A stretch of DNA of 64,000 bases from Clavibacter zhangzhiyongii. Its GTDB lineage: Bacteria > Actinomycetota > Actinomycetes > Actinomycetales > Microbacteriaceae. A model generated the notes under the pieces. It searched no databases. It was not told the origin of the DNA and worked only from the letters and a program-made list of their open reading frames with translations. Location: positions 124,001 to 188,000 of the forward strand of contig NZ_CP061274.1 in NCBI RefSeq assembly GCF_014775655.1, given 5' to 3'. A program made the position numbers and the translations under genes. Below, one piece after another: positions 35,280 to 44,233 of this stretch; within the stretch, counting starts at the first letter, position 1, and the number at the start of each line of letters is the position of its first letter.

Positions 35280-35374
35280 CCGTCCCGACAGTAGACCGGT
35301 CGCCGCCGGAAGGCGTCAGCTGCAGCAGCGTGCGGCGCCACGTCCAGCGGCCATGGTGCGGATATCGTCAATGC

Positions 35375-36835
35375 GTGATCACTGGAGAGCTCAAGAGCAA
35401 GATCGACCGGGTCTGGGACGCGTTCTGGTCAGGGGGCATCTCGAACCCGCTCGAGGTGATCGAGCAGATCACCTACCTGCTGTTCGTGCGGCGGCTCGAT
35501 GACCTGCAGACGCTCGCCGAGAGGAAGGCACGCGCCACCGGCGTCGCGCTCGAGAAGCCGATCTACCCGCCGCGGCAGAGGGAGCTGCGCTGGAGCCGCT
35601 TCAAGAACATCGACGCCGAGGTCATGTTCGAAGTCGTGCGCGACGAGGTGTTCCCCTTCCTGCAGGACCTCGGCGGCGACGGGTCGACGTACGGCGAGCA
35701 CATGCGCGACGCCCGCTTCACGATTCCGACGCCCGCGTTGCTGTCGCGGGTCGTCGACATGCTCGATGACATCCCCATGGCCGAGCGCGACACCAACGGC
35801 GACCTGTACGAGTACCTGCTGTCGAAGATCGCGTCCGCAGGAGTGAACGGGCAGTTCCGCACGCCCCGGCACATCATCGAGTTGATGGTCGCGATGACGG
35901 CGCCGCAGCCGGAGGACGAGATCTGCGACCCCGCGTGCGGCACGGCCGGATTCCTCGTCGCCGCATCGGAGTACGTGCGGCGCGAGCATCCCGGAGTGAT
36001 GACGAACGCGGCGCAGCGCTCGCACTTCCACTCGAGCATGTTCCACGGGTTCGACTTCGACTCGACCATGCTGCGCATCGGCAGCATGAACATGCTGCTG
36101 CACGGCGTCGAATCGCCCGACATTCGCTACCGCGACTCGCTCTCCGAGGGCGTGAGCGCCGATTCGGAGCGCTATTCGCTGATCCTGGCGAACCCGCCGT
36201 TCGCCGGTTCGCTCGACTATGAGTCGACGTCGAAGGACCTGCAGCGCGTCGTGAAGACGAAGAAGACCGAGCTGCTCTTCATGGCCCTGTTCCTGAAGCT
36301 GCTGAAGCCGGGCGGCCGCGCCGCCGTGATCGTGCCGGACGGCGTGCTGTTCGGGTCGTCGACGGCGCACAAGGCAATGCGGCGCATGCTCGTGGAGGAC
36401 CAGAAGCTCGACGCGGTCGTGAAGCTGCCCTCCGGTGTCTTCCGCCCGTACGCGGGTGTCTCGACCGCGATCCTGTTCTTCACGAAGACGGACTCCGGCG
36501 GCACCGACGACGTCTGGTTCTACGACGTGCGCGCCGACGGCTTCTCGCTCGACGATAAGCGCAACCCGATCGAGGCCAACGACCTGCCGGATGCGCTCGC
36601 TCGCTGGGCGGACCGTCGGACCACGGAGCGCGACAGGGCTCGCACCGACCAGTCATTCACGGTCCCCAAGGCGGACATCGTCGCGCAGGGCTACGACCTT
36701 TCCATAAACCGTTACAAGGAGGTCGTGCACGATGAGGTCGAGCACAGGCCACCGCTGGAGATCATCGCGGACATCGAGGCCCTCGAGGCCGAGATAGCGG
36801 AGGGGCTCTCTCAGCTTAAGGCGATGCTCGCGTGA
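35375..36835 (+). CDS. hsdM: Type I restriction-modification system DNA methyltransferase subunit HsdM
   Basis: A 486-residue N6-adenine methyltransferase. The N-terminal HsdM_N helical domain (about 5-140) is followed by the catalytic domain with SAM-binding DPACGTAGF at 185-193 and catalytic NPPF at 273-276. It modifies the recognition sequence specified by HsdS and is a core part of both the methylase and restriction complexes. GTG 35375 fits the family start (ITGELKSKIDRVWDAFWSGG) and follows TATCGT (35363-35368) by six bases, so it is probably leaderless. Its stop overlaps hsdS as TGATG. Confidence 0.95.
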   Translation: MITGELKSKIDRVWDAFWSGGISNPLEVIEQITYLLFVRRLDDLQTLAERKARATGVALEKPIYPPRQRELRWSRFKNIDAEVMFEVVRDEVFPFLQDLGGDGSTYGEHMRDARFTIPTPALLSRVVDMLDDIPMAERDTNGDLYEYLLSKIASAGVNGQFRTPRHIIELMVAMTAPQPEDEICDPACGTAGFLVAASEYVRREHPGVMTNAAQRSHFHSSMFHGFDFDSTMLRIGSMNMLLHGVESPDIRYRDSLSEGVSADSERYSLILANPPFAGSLDYESTSKDLQRVVKTKKTELLFMALFLKLLKPGGRAAVIVPDGVLFGSSTAHKAMRRMLVEDQKLDAVVKLPSGVFRPYAGVSTAILFFTKTDSGGTDDVWFYDVRADGFSLDDKRNPIEANDLPDALARWADRRTTERDRARTDQSFTVPKADIVAQGYDLSINRYKEVVHDEVEHRPPLEIIADIEALEAEIAEGLSQLKAMLA

Positions 36836-37974
36836 TGACTGCACGGCTCGGCGACGTGGCGCTCATTCAGCGTCAATCTGTTAACCCAAACAAAATCGAC
36901 CCAAATACGATCTATCTTGGACTCGAGCACCTCGCTCGAGGCGGTCGAATAATCGGCCATGAGACGGTGGGTAGCGCCGCTCTATCCAGCTCAAAGTTCA
37001 CTTTTTCTGCCAAACATGTCCTTTATGGGAAGCTCCGTCCAAATCTTGGCAAGATCAGTAGACCGACATTCAGTGGCGTCTGTAGCACGGATATTCTTCC
37101 CGTGCTCCCTGGCCCGCACCTCGATCGCGATTACCTTGCCCATTATCTGTCTCAGCCAGTAATGGTGGAATTCGCTTCGTCCCGAGCGGCTGGCGCCAAC
37201 TTGCCTAGACTAAGCCCATCTGTCCTTAATGAATTCGAGATTCCTGTTCCGCGGCTAGAGGAGCAACGGCGGATCGCCGCGATTCTCGATCACGCCGAAA
37301 CGCTGCGCACTAAGCGCCGCCGGCTACTAGCTTCTCTAGATTCCCTAGCGCCACGTCGATTTGACGAGGTCTTCGCAGACCGAGCTGGACACCGTGTCCC
37401 GATGGGCCGCTTAATTGATGAGCAACAGATTGGTTTGGATCGTCGTTCTAGTGAGCAGGGCGCCGATCGCTCGCACGGTTATATAAAGATGGACGCCATA
37501 ACTCGGGATGGCCACATGGATTTAGCGCGTCTTACTTACGTCAATGCATCGGTCGACGAAGTGAGCAAATATACGGTCCACAATGGCGACCTACTCCTAA
37601 ATACCAGGAATTCTCGGGAGCTGGTAGGTAAATCTGCAATCTTCCATGGGCTGCCGTGCCTATATAATAATAACATCAGTCGCATTCGTTTCACTGAGCA
37701 AGTGGATTCACGGTACATACACGCCTTTTTGTGGTCGCGCGAAGGGCGCCGGCAGCTCGAGTCTCGGAAGTCGGGAACCACGAATGTAGTTGCGATGTAC
37801 GCGAAGGACTTCGCGACGATCTCGGTCCCGGTGCCTGATCTCGAGGAACAGCAAGCGTTCAGCGCCATGGTTGCGGCGGTCGACATTCGACGGATTCAAG
37901 TGAGGCGCTCATTGCAGTTGGATGACAGCTTGTTTGCGTCACTGCAAGCACGGGCATTCCGGGGCGAGCTGTGA
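36835..37974 (+). CDS. hsdS: Type I restriction-modification specificity subunit HsdS
   Basis: A 379-residue specificity subunit with two target-recognition domains (about 1-145 and 185-340). Each is followed by the conserved helical spacer: EEQRRIAAILDHAETLRTKRRRLL in the middle and EEQQAFSAMVAAVDIRRIQVRRS at the end. The two domains together read a bipartite DNA target. Base composition drops sharply relative to both neighbours, with many A/T third positions and runs such as TATATAATAATAAC, so this gene, or its recognition domains, has a different origin. ATG 36835 lies in the TGATG overlap. Confidence 0.95.
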   Translation: MTARLGDVALIQRQSVNPNKIDPNTIYLGLEHLARGGRIIGHETVGSAALSSSKFTFSAKHVLYGKLRPNLGKISRPTFSGVCSTDILPVLPGPHLDRDYLAHYLSQPVMVEFASSRAAGANLPRLSPSVLNEFEIPVPRLEEQRRIAAILDHAETLRTKRRRLLASLDSLAPRRFDEVFADRAGHRVPMGRLIDEQQIGLDRRSSEQGADRSHGYIKMDAITRDGHMDLARLTYVNASVDEVSKYTVHNGDLLLNTRNSRELVGKSAIFHGLPCLYNNNISRIRFTEQVDSRYIHAFLWSREGRRQLESRKSGTTNVVAMYAKDFATISVPVPDLEEQQAFSAMVAAVDIRRIQVRRSLQLDDSLFASLQARAFRGEL

Positions 37975-40900
37975 CCGCCAACTTCGCCTTCGCGCGCGCC
38001 GCCTGGCCGGACGTCTTCGAGGACGCATCCCGAGCGGAGTCCTACCTCTCCAGCGACCCCCGGTCGGCGTGCTTCTACAGCCGCCGCGCGGTGGAGCAGC
38101 TCGTGGGTCACCTCTACGACGTGCTCGACCTGCCCGTCCCGTACCAGGACGACCTCGCCGCCCGCATCAACGACGCCGGCTTCGCACGGGTCGCGGGTGT
38201 GGGCATCGGGCAGAAGCTGAACCTGATCCGCAAGCTCGGCAACCAGGCGGTGCACGCGCAGCATGCGATCCGACCCGACATCGCGCTCGCGGCGCTGCGC
38301 GAACTGCACCACGTGCTGGTGTGGGCGACGTTCCGGCACTCGGCACACCCGGAGGCCGTGCCGACTGGTGAGCAGTTCGATCCGCAGCTCGCCGCGCGCG
38401 CGGCACCGCTGACCCGTGACGACGTGCAGCGGCTGGCGGCCAGGTTCGCTGCGCAGGACCAAGCCCACGCCAGGGCTCTCGCCGACCGCGACGAGTTGGC
38501 GGCCGAGCAGGCCGCGGAGATCGAGCACCTGCGCGAGCAGATCGCTGCGGCTCAGGCGACGAACCACGGTCCCGACGACCACGACTACTCCGAGGCCGAG
38601 ACCCGGGACCTCTTCATCGACGTGCTGCTGGCCGAAGCGGGCTGGCCCCTCACTGACCCGCGTGATCGCGAGTTCCAGGTCACGGGCATGCCCAACGGGC
38701 CGGGAGTCGGTTTCGTCGATTACGTGCTGTGGGGCACCGACGGACTGCCGCTCGCCGTCGTCGAGGCGAAGCGCACGAGGGCGAGCGCGCAGGTCGGGCA
38801 GCAGCAGGCGAAGCTCTACGCCGACAGCCTGGAGGTGGCCTACGGGCGGCGCCCTGTCGTGTTCTTCACGAACGGGTACGAGCACTGGCTGTGGGACGAC
38901 GAGGCGGGGTATCCGCCGCGGCAGGTCGCCGGGTTCTACACGCGCAGCGAGCTCGAGCTGATGATCCAGCGCCGCTCGACCCGCCTGCCGCTGTCGGGGG
39001 CCGCGGTCGACGCGGCCATCGCGGGCCGGCACTACCAGGCGCAGGCGATCCGAGCGGTGGGGGACGCGTTCGACCGCAAGCAGCGGCAGGCGCTGCTGGT
39101 CATGGCGACCGGGTCCGGCAAGACGCGGACGGTCATCGCGCTGACCGATCAGCTCACGAAGGCCAATTGGGCGAAGCGCATCCTGTTCCTCGCGGATCGC
39201 ACCGCGCTGGTGAAGCAGGCTGCGAACGCGTTCAAGGCCCATCTGCCGGGAGCCACGACGGTCAACCTGGTGACCGACAGGAACGCCGAAGGGCGCGTCT
39301 ACGTGTCGACGTATCCCACGATGATGAACCTGATCAATGAGACCTCGGACGGCGAGAGCGGTTCGATGCGGCGATTCGGGCCGGGGTTCTTCGACCTGAT
39401 CGTGATCGACGAGGCGCACCGGTCGATCTACCAGAAGTACGGGGCGATCTTCGACTGGTTCGACGCCCTGCTCGTCGGGCTGACGGCCACGCCGAAGGAC
39501 GAGGTCGACCACAACACCTACCGGCGTTTCCACCTCGAGGATGGCGTGCCGACGGACTCCTACGGCCTCGATGAAGCGGTCGAGGAACGATTCCTCGTAC
39601 CGCCGCGCGGGGTGTCTGTCGGCACCCGATTCCTGCGTCAGGGCATCCGGTACGACGAGCTCAGCCCGGCGGAGAAGGAGGACTGGGACGCACTTGACTG
39701 GGGTGAAGACGGCACCCCGACCTCGGTCGAGGCGGACGAGCTGAACCGGTTCCTCTTCAACGAGGACACCGTCGACAAGGCGCTGGCCACCCTCATGACG
39801 CGCGGGTACAAGGTCGCGGGCGGCGACCGACTCGGCAAGACCATCGTGTTCGCGAAGAACCAGGCGCACGCCGAGTTCATCCAGCGTCGCTTCGACGAGC
39901 AGTACCCCGAGCACGCGGGGCACTTCGCGCGGACCATCACGCACAGCACGCCGTACGCGCAGAGCTTGATCGACGACTTCTCGATGGCCGACCACGCGCC
40001 GCACATCGCGATCTCCGTCGACATGCTCGACACGGGCATCGACGTTCCCGAGATCGTGAACCTCGTGTTCTTCAAGCCGGTGCGGTCGAAGTCGAAGTTC
40101 TGGCAGATGATCGGCCGCGGCACGCGACTGCGCCCGGACCTGTTCGGCGAGGGCCAGGACAAGCAGGACTTCCTCGTCTTCGACTTCTGCGGCAACCTCG
40201 AGTTCTTCAGCCAGGACCTGCCCGGCAGCGAGGGCTCCATCCAGAAGTCCCTCACCCAGCGGCTGTTCGAGGCGCGCCTCGGACTGATCACCGGGCTCGA
40301 CCGGGTGCAGCTGGATCGGGAGCTGCGTTCTTCGACCGCCGACACCCTCCATCGGATCGTGGCGGGGATGAACCTCGACAACTTCCTCGTGCGCCCGGCG
40401 CGGCGGTGGGTCGAGCGGTTCGCCGAGGCGGCGGCGTGGGATGAGCTGACGCTCGAGGACGCGGGCGAGGTGCTCATGCATCTGGCCGGGCTGCCATCGA
40501 GCGTCACCGACGACGACACCGACGCCAAGCGCTTCGATCTGCTGATCCTGCGGCGGCAGCTCGCGCAGCTCGACGGCGACCTGGTCGCCGCCGAGCGCAT
40601 CCGCCAGCAGGTGCAGGCGATCGCGACGGCGCTGCTGTCGAAGTCGGCGATCCCGTCGGTCGCGGAACAGCTCGTGCTGTTGGAGGAGATCGCGGGCGAC
40701 GACTGGTGGGTCGACGTGACCCTCGACATGCTCGAGGCCGTGCGTCTCCGCATCCGCGCTCTCGTGCGCTTCGTGCCGAATGTGACCCGCCCGCGCGTCT
40801 ATACGGACTTCATCGACGAGCTCGGCGAAGTCACCGAGATCGTGCTCCGCCAGACCACGCCGGGCACCGACCTCGAACGGTTCCGGGCGAAGGCGACCGT

Positions 40901-41351
40901 GTACCTGCGGCAGCACGAGGACCACCTCGCGCTTCAGCGGCTACGGCGCAACCGACAGCTGACGCCGGACGACCTCAGCGCGCTCGAGACGATGCTGCTC
41001 GCCAGCGGAGCGGGCTCGAAGGCCGACATCGAGCTGGCGGCCGCACAGGCGCAGGGGCTCGGGCCGTTCATCCGCTCGCTCGTCGGCCTGGATCGCGAGG
41101 CGGCGCTCGAGTCCTTCGCTCGCTTCCTCGACGGGTCGCGCTTCTCGGTCGATCAGATCCGCTTCATCCACCTGATCGCCGACGAGCTCACGGCGAACGG
41201 CGTGATGGACGCGGGGCGCCTTTACGAATCGCCCTATACCGACCGGGCCCCGAGCGGCATCGACTACCTCTTCGACGAGACCGACGTGACCGCCATCGTG
41301 AAGATCCTTGACGACGTCAAGGCGCACGTCCGGCCCGAGGACGTGGCCTGA
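37971..41351 (+). CDS. hsdR: Type I restriction-modification endonuclease/translocase subunit HsdR
   Basis: A 1126-residue restriction subunit. Residues 1-125 look like a DUF4145 helical domain, followed by a short coiled coil. The nuclease core has D250, E265 and K267 (VDYVLW, VVEAK), and the SF2 motor has Walker A ATGSGKT near 379-385 and DEAH at 480-483, with motif VI GRGTRLRPDLFG. A C-terminal EcoEI-type domain binds the methylase. It translocates DNA and cuts when the target is unmethylated. GTG 37971 overlaps the hsdS stop. All key residues are intact. Confidence 0.95.
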   Translation: MTANFAFARAAWPDVFEDASRAESYLSSDPRSACFYSRRAVEQLVGHLYDVLDLPVPYQDDLAARINDAGFARVAGVGIGQKLNLIRKLGNQAVHAQHAIRPDIALAALRELHHVLVWATFRHSAHPEAVPTGEQFDPQLAARAAPLTRDDVQRLAARFAAQDQAHARALADRDELAAEQAAEIEHLREQIAAAQATNHGPDDHDYSEAETRDLFIDVLLAEAGWPLTDPRDREFQVTGMPNGPGVGFVDYVLWGTDGLPLAVVEAKRTRASAQVGQQQAKLYADSLEVAYGRRPVVFFTNGYEHWLWDDEAGYPPRQVAGFYTRSELELMIQRRSTRLPLSGAAVDAAIAGRHYQAQAIRAVGDAFDRKQRQALLVMATGSGKTRTVIALTDQLTKANWAKRILFLADRTALVKQAANAFKAHLPGATTVNLVTDRNAEGRVYVSTYPTMMNLINETSDGESGSMRRFGPGFFDLIVIDEAHRSIYQKYGAIFDWFDALLVGLTATPKDEVDHNTYRRFHLEDGVPTDSYGLDEAVEERFLVPPRGVSVGTRFLRQGIRYDELSPAEKEDWDALDWGEDGTPTSVEADELNRFLFNEDTVDKALATLMTRGYKVAGGDRLGKTIVFAKNQAHAEFIQRRFDEQYPEHAGHFARTITHSTPYAQSLIDDFSMADHAPHIAISVDMLDTGIDVPEIVNLVFFKPVRSKSKFWQMIGRGTRLRPDLFGEGQDKQDFLVFDFCGNLEFFSQDLPGSEGSIQKSLTQRLFEARLGLITGLDRVQLDRELRSSTADTLHRIVAGMNLDNFLVRPARRWVERFAEAAAWDELTLEDAGEVLMHLAGLPSSVTDDDTDAKRFDLLILRRQLAQLDGDLVAAERIRQQVQAIATALLSKSAIPSVAEQLVLLEEIAGDDWWVDVTLDMLEAVRLRIRALVRFVPNVTRPRVYTDFIDELGEVTEIVLRQTTPGTDLERFRAKATVYLRQHEDHLALQRLRRNRQLTPDDLSALETMLLASGAGSKADIELAAAQAQGLGPFIRSLVGLDREAALESFARFLDGSRFSVDQIRFIHLIADELTANGVMDAGRLYESPYTDRAPSGIDYLFDETDVTAIVKILDDVKAHVRPEDVA

Positions 41352-41550
41352 GCTCACCGAATGCTGATGAGGTCACTCGCTACCTCGCCGACGGAGGGCT
41401 CGCGCATGTTCGAGATCCGCAATCCGACCACCCGCATCGGATGAGCGGGCACGCCGTCCGCCCGGCCACCGCCCGTCGATGCGCCTAGCCTCGACGGGGG
41501 CGCACCGCACCGGCCGCGCCCACCCGCATCCACGAGGAAGAGGAACGCGC

Positions 41551-42381
41551 ATGACGACCTGGCTGATCACGGGATGCTCCACGGGGCTCGGGCGCGCCTT
41601 CGCCGAGGAGGCGCTGTCGCGCGGGAACGACGTCGTCGTCACCGCGCGCGACGCCGCGAACGTGCAGGACCTCGCCGACCGCTACCCCGAGCACGTCCTC
41701 GCGCTCGACCTCGACGTGACCGACCAGGCGCAGGTGTCGCTCGCCGTGGACGAGGCGACCGCCCGCTTCGGCGGCGTCGACGTGCTCGTCAACAACGCGG
41801 GCTACGGCTACCGCGCGGCCGTCGAGGAGGGCGACGAGGCCGACGTCGCGCGCCTGTTCGACACGCAGTTCCACGGCAGCGTCCGCATGATCAAGGCGGT
41901 GCTGCCCGGCATGCGTCAGCGTCGCAGCGGCACGATCGTCAACCTCTCGTCCATCGGGGCCGCCCGCACGGGCGCGGGATCCGGCTACTACGGCGCGGTC
42001 AAGGCGGCCATCGAGCAGATGACCATGGCGCTCCGCACCGAGCTCGAGCCGCTGGGGATCGTCGCCACGGTCGTGGCGCCCGGGTCCTTCCGCACCGACT
42101 TCTCGGGCCGCTCGCTCACGCAGTCGGCCACGGTGATCGACGACTACGCCGAGACCGCAGGCAAGCGCCGCAAGGAGAACGACACCACCGACGGCACGCA
42201 GCCGGGCGACCCCGCGCGCGGCGCGAAGGTGCTCGTCGACGCGGTCGAGGCGGGTGCTCCCTACTACCTGCTGCTCGGCGGCGACGCGATCGAGATCGTC
42301 ACGGGCGCCCTCGACGACCTGCGCGCCGACATCGACGCGTGGGCGGAGCGCAGCCGGTCGACGGGGTACGGCGCGAGCTGA
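41551..42381 (+). CDS. Short-chain dehydrogenase/reductase (SDR) family oxidoreductase
   Basis: A 276-residue classical SDR. The cofactor motif TGCSTGLG is at residues 7-14, followed by NNAG, the catalytic Ser in NLSSIG and the YxxxK pair in YYGAVKAA. It uses NAD(P)H to reduce or oxidise an unknown alcohol/ketone. ATG 41551 follows GAGGAAGAGGA; a TAGCCT -10-like hexamer is at 41486-41491. It is the first ordinary chromosomal gene after the restriction locus. Confidence 0.92.
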   Translation: MTTWLITGCSTGLGRAFAEEALSRGNDVVVTARDAANVQDLADRYPEHVLALDLDVTDQAQVSLAVDEATARFGGVDVLVNNAGYGYRAAVEEGDEADVARLFDTQFHGSVRMIKAVLPGMRQRRSGTIVNLSSIGAARTGAGSGYYGAVKAAIEQMTMALRTELEPLGIVATVVAPGSFRTDFSGRSLTQSATVIDDYAETAGKRRKENDTTDGTQPGDPARGAKVLVDAVEAGAPYYLLLGGDAIEIVTGALDDLRADIDAWAERSRSTGYGAS

Positions 42382-42389
42382 TCCGCGGG

Positions 42390-42416
42390 GGCGGCGCCGG
42401 TCATCGCGGCGCCGCC
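42390..42416. terminator. Hairpin between convergent SDR and small membrane protein
   Basis: Perfect 10-bp arms GGCGGCGCCG and CGGCGCCGCC with a 7-nt loop, located between two convergent stop codons. It is likely a bidirectional terminator. Confidence 0.6.
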
Positions 42417-42418
42417 GC

Positions 42419-42676
42419 CTACGCCGCGGGAGGCGGGGGCTGCTCGCCGTCCGCGGTCGTGCGGCCGGCCGTGCTACCGGCGGGGCGGATCCCCATCACG
42501 AAGAAGGTCACGCCGAGCACGAGGAACGGCAGACCGGCGACGCGGGTGTCCTCGAGGGTGAGCATGAGGGCCAGGCCGAGCATGCCGAACACGATGCCGA
42601 GGGCGGTGTTCTGGTTCGTGTCCTCGGCGGCCGCGGCCGGGTCGTCGGGATCCGCGGGCGTCCTCGGTTCGCTCAT
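42419..42676 (-). CDS. Small membrane protein, hypothetical
   Basis: An 85-residue protein with an acidic Pro/Asp-rich head, two adjacent hydrophobic segments (about 25-42 and 48-65) and a polar, proline-rich tail ending PPPPAA. No family is recognised. Start ATG 42676; an ATG three codons upstream is possible. It lies 57 bp downstream of ogt on the same strand and may be co-transcribed. Confidence 0.6.
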   Translation of the reverse strand: MSEPRTPADPDDPAAAAEDTNQNTALGIVFGMLGLALMLTLEDTRVAGLPFLVLGVTFFVMGIRPAGSTAGRTTADGEQPPPPAA

Positions 42677-42733
42677 GCCGTCCACGCTAGGGAGCCGGGC
42701 CCGCGGAGCGCGTCCGCCTCGTGGGGGATGCGG

Positions 42734-43369
42734 TCAGCGCCCGGATCGGCGCCCCTCCAGCTCCAGCAGCGTCGTCTTCGCCGCGAGCCCGCCGATGTAG
42801 CCGCCGAGCGTGCCGTCGGAGCGGAGGACGCGATGGCAGGGGATCACGACGGGCAGCGGGTTCGTCGAGCAGGCCGTGCCGACCGCGCGCGTGGCGGCCG
42901 GGCTGCCCGCGGTCTCGGCGACCTCGCGGTAGGTGCGCGTGGATCCGTACGGGATCTCCGGGAGCAGCCGCTGCACGCGGTCGCGGAAGCCGGTGGAGAG
43001 GCGGCGGTCGAGCGGGAGGTCGAAGGAGCGGCGGCGGCCGGCGAAGTACTCGTCGAGCTCGCGGGCGGCCTGGTCGAGGCGCTTCGGCGCGCGCAGGATC
43101 CGCGGGCCGAGCCGGCGCGCGAGGTCGCCGAGCACGGTGTCGTGGTCCTCGCGGGAGTAGGCGACGCGGATCAGGCCGCGCTCGGTCGCGGCGAGGAGCA
43201 GCGGGCCGACGGGCGAGTCGACGGTCGTGAAGCCCACGTCGAGGGCGCCGTCGGCCTCGGCCGCGTCGGCGAGGCGGAGGCGGAGGGCGTCGAGGGCGGG
43301 CGCGGTGGGATCCGCCCGCTCCAGCGCGTCGGGGTCGAGGAAGCGGGTGGTGTCGTCGGGGTCGGTCAC
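42734..43369 (-). CDS. ogt: Methylated-DNA--protein-cysteine methyltransferase
   Basis: A 211-residue O6-alkylguanine-DNA alkyltransferase. The acceptor cysteine is C178 in VVIPCHRVLRSDG, with the preceding helix-turn-helix IPYGSTRTYREVA and the arginine finger region. It repairs O6-methylguanine by irreversible transfer to its own cysteine. The head is about 40 residues longer than E. coli Ogt. GTG 43369 overlaps the stop of the sigma factor gene as GTGA, so the two are coupled. Confidence 0.93.
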   Translation of the reverse strand: MTDPDDTTRFLDPDALERADPTAPALDALRLRLADAAEADGALDVGFTTVDSPVGPLLLAATERGLIRVAYSREDHDTVLGDLARRLGPRILRAPKRLDQAARELDEYFAGRRRSFDLPLDRRLSTGFRDRVQRLLPEIPYGSTRTYREVAETAGSPAATRAVGTACSTNPLPVVIPCHRVLRSDGTLGGYIGGLAAKTTLLELEGRRSGR

Positions 43370-43899
43370 GGTCGTCCTCCAGCGGTCGCGGCGGGTGCGG
43401 ATGCGGATGCGCGGTCGGTCCCCGGCGGGCCCGCCCCCATCGTCCGCCGCAGGTTCGCGACCCCGTCGGCCGCCGCGCGCCGCGCGGCCTCGGGCGTCCC
43501 GCCGACGATCGCCGCCACCTCCGCGTACGGCAGCCCGCCGAGGTGGCGGTACGCGACCGCGAGCCGCTGCCGCTCGGGCAGGCGCGCGACCGCGGCCCAC
43601 AGGTCGGGGTCGCCGGATCCGGGGACGCCCATGTCGGAGACCCGCTCGGGCACCTCCTCGACGGGGAGCGCGCGGCGGCCGCGGGCGCGGATCGCGTCGA
43701 GGGCCTTGCGGTGCGCGATGGTGACGAGCCAGGCGCGCACGTCGGCCCGCGGCCCGAGCCGCGGGTACGCGACGAGCGCCGACAGGAACGTCTCCGACCA
43801 CGCGTCCTCGGCGTCGGCGTGCCCGCCGAGCACGGCCCGGCACACGCGGAGCACCACGGCGCCGTGCTCGGTCACGACCCTGTCGAACGGCTGCATCAT
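43366..43899 (-). CDS. ECF-type RNA polymerase sigma factor
   Basis: A 177-residue sigma-70 family protein with region 2 (VLGGHADAEDAWSETFLSAL) and region 4 (LPERQRLAVAYRHLGGLPYAEVAAIVGGTPEAARRAA). There is no obvious anti-sigma gene. It is followed with overlap by ogt, so it probably serves, or is expressed with, alkylation-damage repair. Start choice is uncertain: tandem ATGs at 43899 and 43896 follow GGAG closely. Its C-terminal 25 residues are Ala/Pro-rich and may be unstructured. Confidence 0.85.
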   Translation of the reverse strand: MMQPFDRVVTEHGAVVLRVCRAVLGGHADAEDAWSETFLSALVAYPRLGPRADVRAWLVTIAHRKALDAIRARGRRALPVEEVPERVSDMGVPGSGDPDLWAAVARLPERQRLAVAYRHLGGLPYAEVAAIVGGTPEAARRAAADGVANLRRTMGAGPPGTDRASASAPAATAGGRP

Positions 43900-44233
43900 C
43901 TCCACACCGGGTAGACGCCGGGGCGGGGTGATCCGTGAGGTCGGCGTGCGGATCAGTCTCCCGGATCCTCCGCCCGGGCCGGTAGGCCGACGCCGCGCCG
44001 CGCACGCGGGCAGCCCCGCCTGCGGACGCGCCGTGCGCCTCCTGGCGGTCTCCGATCCGTCGCCCGTGCAGTCCGTAGGGACCACCCGAGACGGTCCCGA
44101 CGGATGACGACCCGGCGCCCCGCGGCCCGGAGGATGGAGGAGCGGCCCACCCCCGGCCGCGCCGCTCCGCGAGGAGCGACCGCCGCCGGCCCGGCCCCCA
44201 CGGGTCGGCGGCCACGACGACACGAGGATCCGC
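43900..44233. other. Intergenic region between sigma factor and response regulator
   Basis: 334 bp between divergent genes. The only strong element is the inverted repeat at 44072-44104, listed separately. No ORF with its own ribosome site stands out. Confidence 0.5.
44072..44104. repeat. Long inverted repeat upstream of the response regulator
   Basis: 12-bp arms TCCGTAGGGACC and GGTCCCGACGGA pair with one mismatch around a 9-nt centre. It lies 130 bp before the response-regulator start, and could be an operator or the end signal of an unseen transcript. Confidence 0.5.

Noticed and set aside
37896-40925. Over 1000-codon minus-strand ORF opposite hsdR
   Set aside because: It mirrors HsdR codons, has no domains or ribosome site, and hsdR on the plus strand is intact. 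Length alone is not evidence at this GC content.
41361-41444. 27-codon ORF between hsdR and the SDR gene
   Set aside because: No ribosome site, no recognisable sequence; the region may be debris at the edge of the restriction locus, but nothing supports a gene.
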